From Metopolophium dirhodum (Eukaryota; Arthropoda; Insecta; Hemiptera; Aphididae), in assembly GCF_019925205.1 (NCBI RefSeq), contig NC_083562.1, forward strand, positions 22,692,001 to 22,756,000: a stretch of 64,000 bases of DNA, in the 5' to 3' direction. Made by a program: the position numbers and the translations under genes. The notes below the pieces were generated by a model that did no database searches, had not been told where the DNA came from, and worked only from the letters and a program-made list of their open reading frames with translations. Shown piece by piece: positions 62,183 to 64,000 of the stretch. Positions within the stretch are counted from its first letter, which is position 1; each line of letters begins with the position of its first letter.

Positions 62183-63542
62183 TCAGAACAGGTCCGACGA
62201 CGACAGTGGCGACGACGTCGACGACGACGACTTGTCCAGCACCGGTCGGGCGGCGGGTCCGGCGCGATGCACCTGGAGTTTGCGTATCCGCGACTGCACC
62301 GTTTCGCACTTGAGCTCGCTGCACCGGGCGTATCGGCCGCTGCCGCCGTTGGCCTTGATCTCGCGTATCACCACCACGTTGCCGTTGCGCTCGCGCATCA
62401 GTTCCAGGCCTACGCACCGGTTGTCCCGTGGTCCGGCCGCGTTCGTCACACCGCCACCGGTCTTGTCGTCGAACACCCGGAGTCGGGCGGCCGGTCGGCA
62501 GTCACCGCACCCGTTGGCGAATTGCGACATGGCCCGGGCCACAGCGCCGCTGCACTCCTTCGGCCATTTTCTACGATCTCCACCGGAAGTGTCCCAGACG
62601 TTGAAACACGACGCGGACATTTTTCCCAGCCTCCGGGTTTGCTGCAACAGGTCGGCGGACGACGAACGGCACCACGACGACGAAGAGGAAGACGAGGAGG
62701 ATGAGGATGATGAGGATGACGGATGGTCCAGCGAGTCTTCCAGCGATATGATGCTGGACCGGTCGCTGCTCGAATCGATTGAGAACTCGCTGACGGTGTC
62801 GCTGCTGCAGTCGCTCACCGACGAGGTGTCAGCGCTGCTGCTGTTCGGAGTCGACGACGTTGACGGTGCCCGCGGCCGGTGGTGGTATTCCGGGTGGTGA
62901 AGTAGCTGAGATGACGGTGACGGCGGCGGCGATGGTTCGTCCACCACGTAAACCCTGCGGAACGTAAACGGCACCATGTCACGGCCATCGACACGCGCCA
63001 GTCCTCCGACGGGCATGGTCTGCGTGCCGTTGGCACGGCTCAGAGTCCGGCACGATGTGGTGGGGACGGTGGTGGTGGTAGGTGGAGGCGATGGATTTGA
63101 TCCACTGACCATAAATTCGCAGCTGTCAGCCAGTTCACGGTCCAACCGCCTGACCAGTGACTCCATGTTGTCCTTGAAAGACTTGCGCCGAGACGCGCTC
63201 ATCGCCGGCACAGGCGAGTTGTCGCAGCTCTTGGCCAGGGCGGCAAACTTTTTCTGTTGTTGTTGGTGTTGGTGATGTGGTGGTTGTTGTTGTTGGTGGT
63301 GGTGCTTGACGGCAGTCGTCACGGGGGTGGTGGTGGCGGCAGTGACGCGATCCACGACGTCTGACAAAGCGTTGGTCACTATTGCGCAGATCGACGAATC
63401 GGACGCGTTGCTGCTGCTGCTGCCGCCGCCGCCGTCCTGTCCACTGAATATCCTCGAAGGCGTCGTACACGTCAACGTTGTCATCGTCAGCGTTCTGTGA
63501 AACCAACCGTGTTCCAAGCAGTCCTTGGCAGTGAGGCGATCC
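62183..63542 (-). CDS. Terminal exon of a CaMK-group (DRAK/DAPK-like) serine/threonine kinase
   Basis: On the minus strand the acceptor GATTTTCAG ends at 63543, and the exon then reads about 452 codons (entering on the last base of a split codon) to the stop at 62183. The first residues, DRLTAKDCLEHGWFHR, are kinase subdomain XI: conserved Arg, T-A-x-x-C-L-E-H and Trp, with Gly where most kinases have Pro. The kinase therefore ends here and the catalytic core lies to the right. The tail has Gly/Ser, His/Gln and Pro-Thr tracts, a basic ASRRKSFKDNMESLVRRLDR segment, a run of about 17 Ser, and a more ordered end with CVGLELMRERNGNVVVIREI and VQSRIRKLQVHR before a Ser-rich C-terminus. CpG-rich codon use contrasts with the AT-rich flanks. 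Several long opposite-strand frames are shadows. DRAK-type kinases act on myosin light chain; the subfamily is inference. Confidence 0.7.
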
Positions 63543-64000
63543 CTGAAAATCATCATATCATATTAGGATGTGTATCGAATTTTCATTATTATGGTTTAAG
63601 AATTAGAATTAGAATTTGAAAATTAGTTTCACAGGTTTCTCGAAATGTTGCCCCCTTTACTGTGTACGCGGATAGGTTTAGATAATATATAGGGAATAGG
63701 GATCATACGCACACTAATTGAAAATGAAAATCGATGACATTTTCAACTGACAGCACACGCAATAATGTCGGAAATATTTAAGTGGAATAGAATATGACCA
63801 CCTCTGTTCAAGGATAAACATTATACAATATAACAGAATCGATACAAATTAGCGACAAATATTAAATTGAATATTTCGACGATATTCCACGATTTAATTT
63901 GTAGAACAGGGTAATGACGGATTTGAAATATTAATTTATTATCGTGAAAAAACTTCTGAGTCAAGAAAATAATATTATATATATCGAATAATTTAAAATA
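63543..64000 (-). other. Intron of the kinase gene (3' part)
   Basis: AT-rich sequence lies immediately upstream of the acceptor, with no open coding stretch, continuing to the window edge. The upstream kinase exons are expected beyond 64000. Confidence 0.6.

Noticed and set aside
62096..62900. Long plus-strand frames (202 and 222 codons) over the kinase tail
   Set aside because: They are antisense shadows of the GC-rich coding exon; the minus-strand frame is much longer, has a splice acceptor and begins with kinase subdomain XI.

Overview
The window looks like nuclear DNA of an aphid (Hemiptera, Aphididae). The sequence is very AT-rich, with constant short words such as TAGGTACCTA and ATAATATTAT, long introns and intergenic stretches, and dense short non-autonomous transposons. 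The few genuine coding pieces have spliceosomal GT-AG borders. The species assignment is inference from composition and repeat style; no diagnostic marker gene is present. Coding density is very low: most open frames are chance readings in AT-rich, microsatellite or GC-rich repeat DNA.

Layout, left to right. (1) 1-587: 5' part of a Ty3/gypsy-type Gag on the minus strand, cut by the window edge, with a tRNA-Leu-like primer-binding site and a probable 5' LTR behind it (about 702-1044). (2) 1045-21829: non-coding, probably mostly intron of the next gene, with a TTGCGGAC-motif element, a 150-bp-arm foldback element, microsatellites and a 30-nt candidate exon. (3) 21830-22098, minus: a first coding exon ending in a perfect GTAAGT donor, whose last residues look like the start of a DRAK/DAPK-type kinase domain, with a CpG-rich candidate promoter/5' UTR to its right. 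(4) 31657-31830, minus: a well-bordered terminal exon of an unknown protein. (5) 32892-33449, plus: a complete 185-aa ORF built of 56-residue repeats with a basic, Cys-rich C-terminus. (6) 34-44 kb: a tRNA-derived SINE, a short Helitron with intact ends, a small C-terminal exon or pseudogene, and a 634-bp foldback element.

(7) 44.9-51.15 kb: a GC- and CpG-rich island in AT-rich surroundings. It holds six copies of a core (GGGGAACGCGAATAAG), three on each side of a 1.2-kb minisatellite that has its own 205-bp and 139-bp higher-order periods, plus 244-bp repeats carrying small hairpins and an ATGCAAAT octamer, plus a diverged roughly 220-bp tandem repeat. This is the most unusual structure in the window. 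(8) 51-62 kb: AT-rich DNA with further foldback elements, one with a recurrent GCAAGANNGCCA motif. (9) 62183-63542, minus: the long terminal coding exon of a CaMK-group kinase (end of the kinase domain plus a roughly 435-residue low-complexity and basic tail).

The two kinase pieces are on the same strand, but the C-terminal exon lies upstream of the N-terminal one. They therefore cannot belong to one ordinary gene in this order: they suggest tandem paralogues or a scrambled assembly. No CRISPR array, tRNA or rRNA gene was seen.
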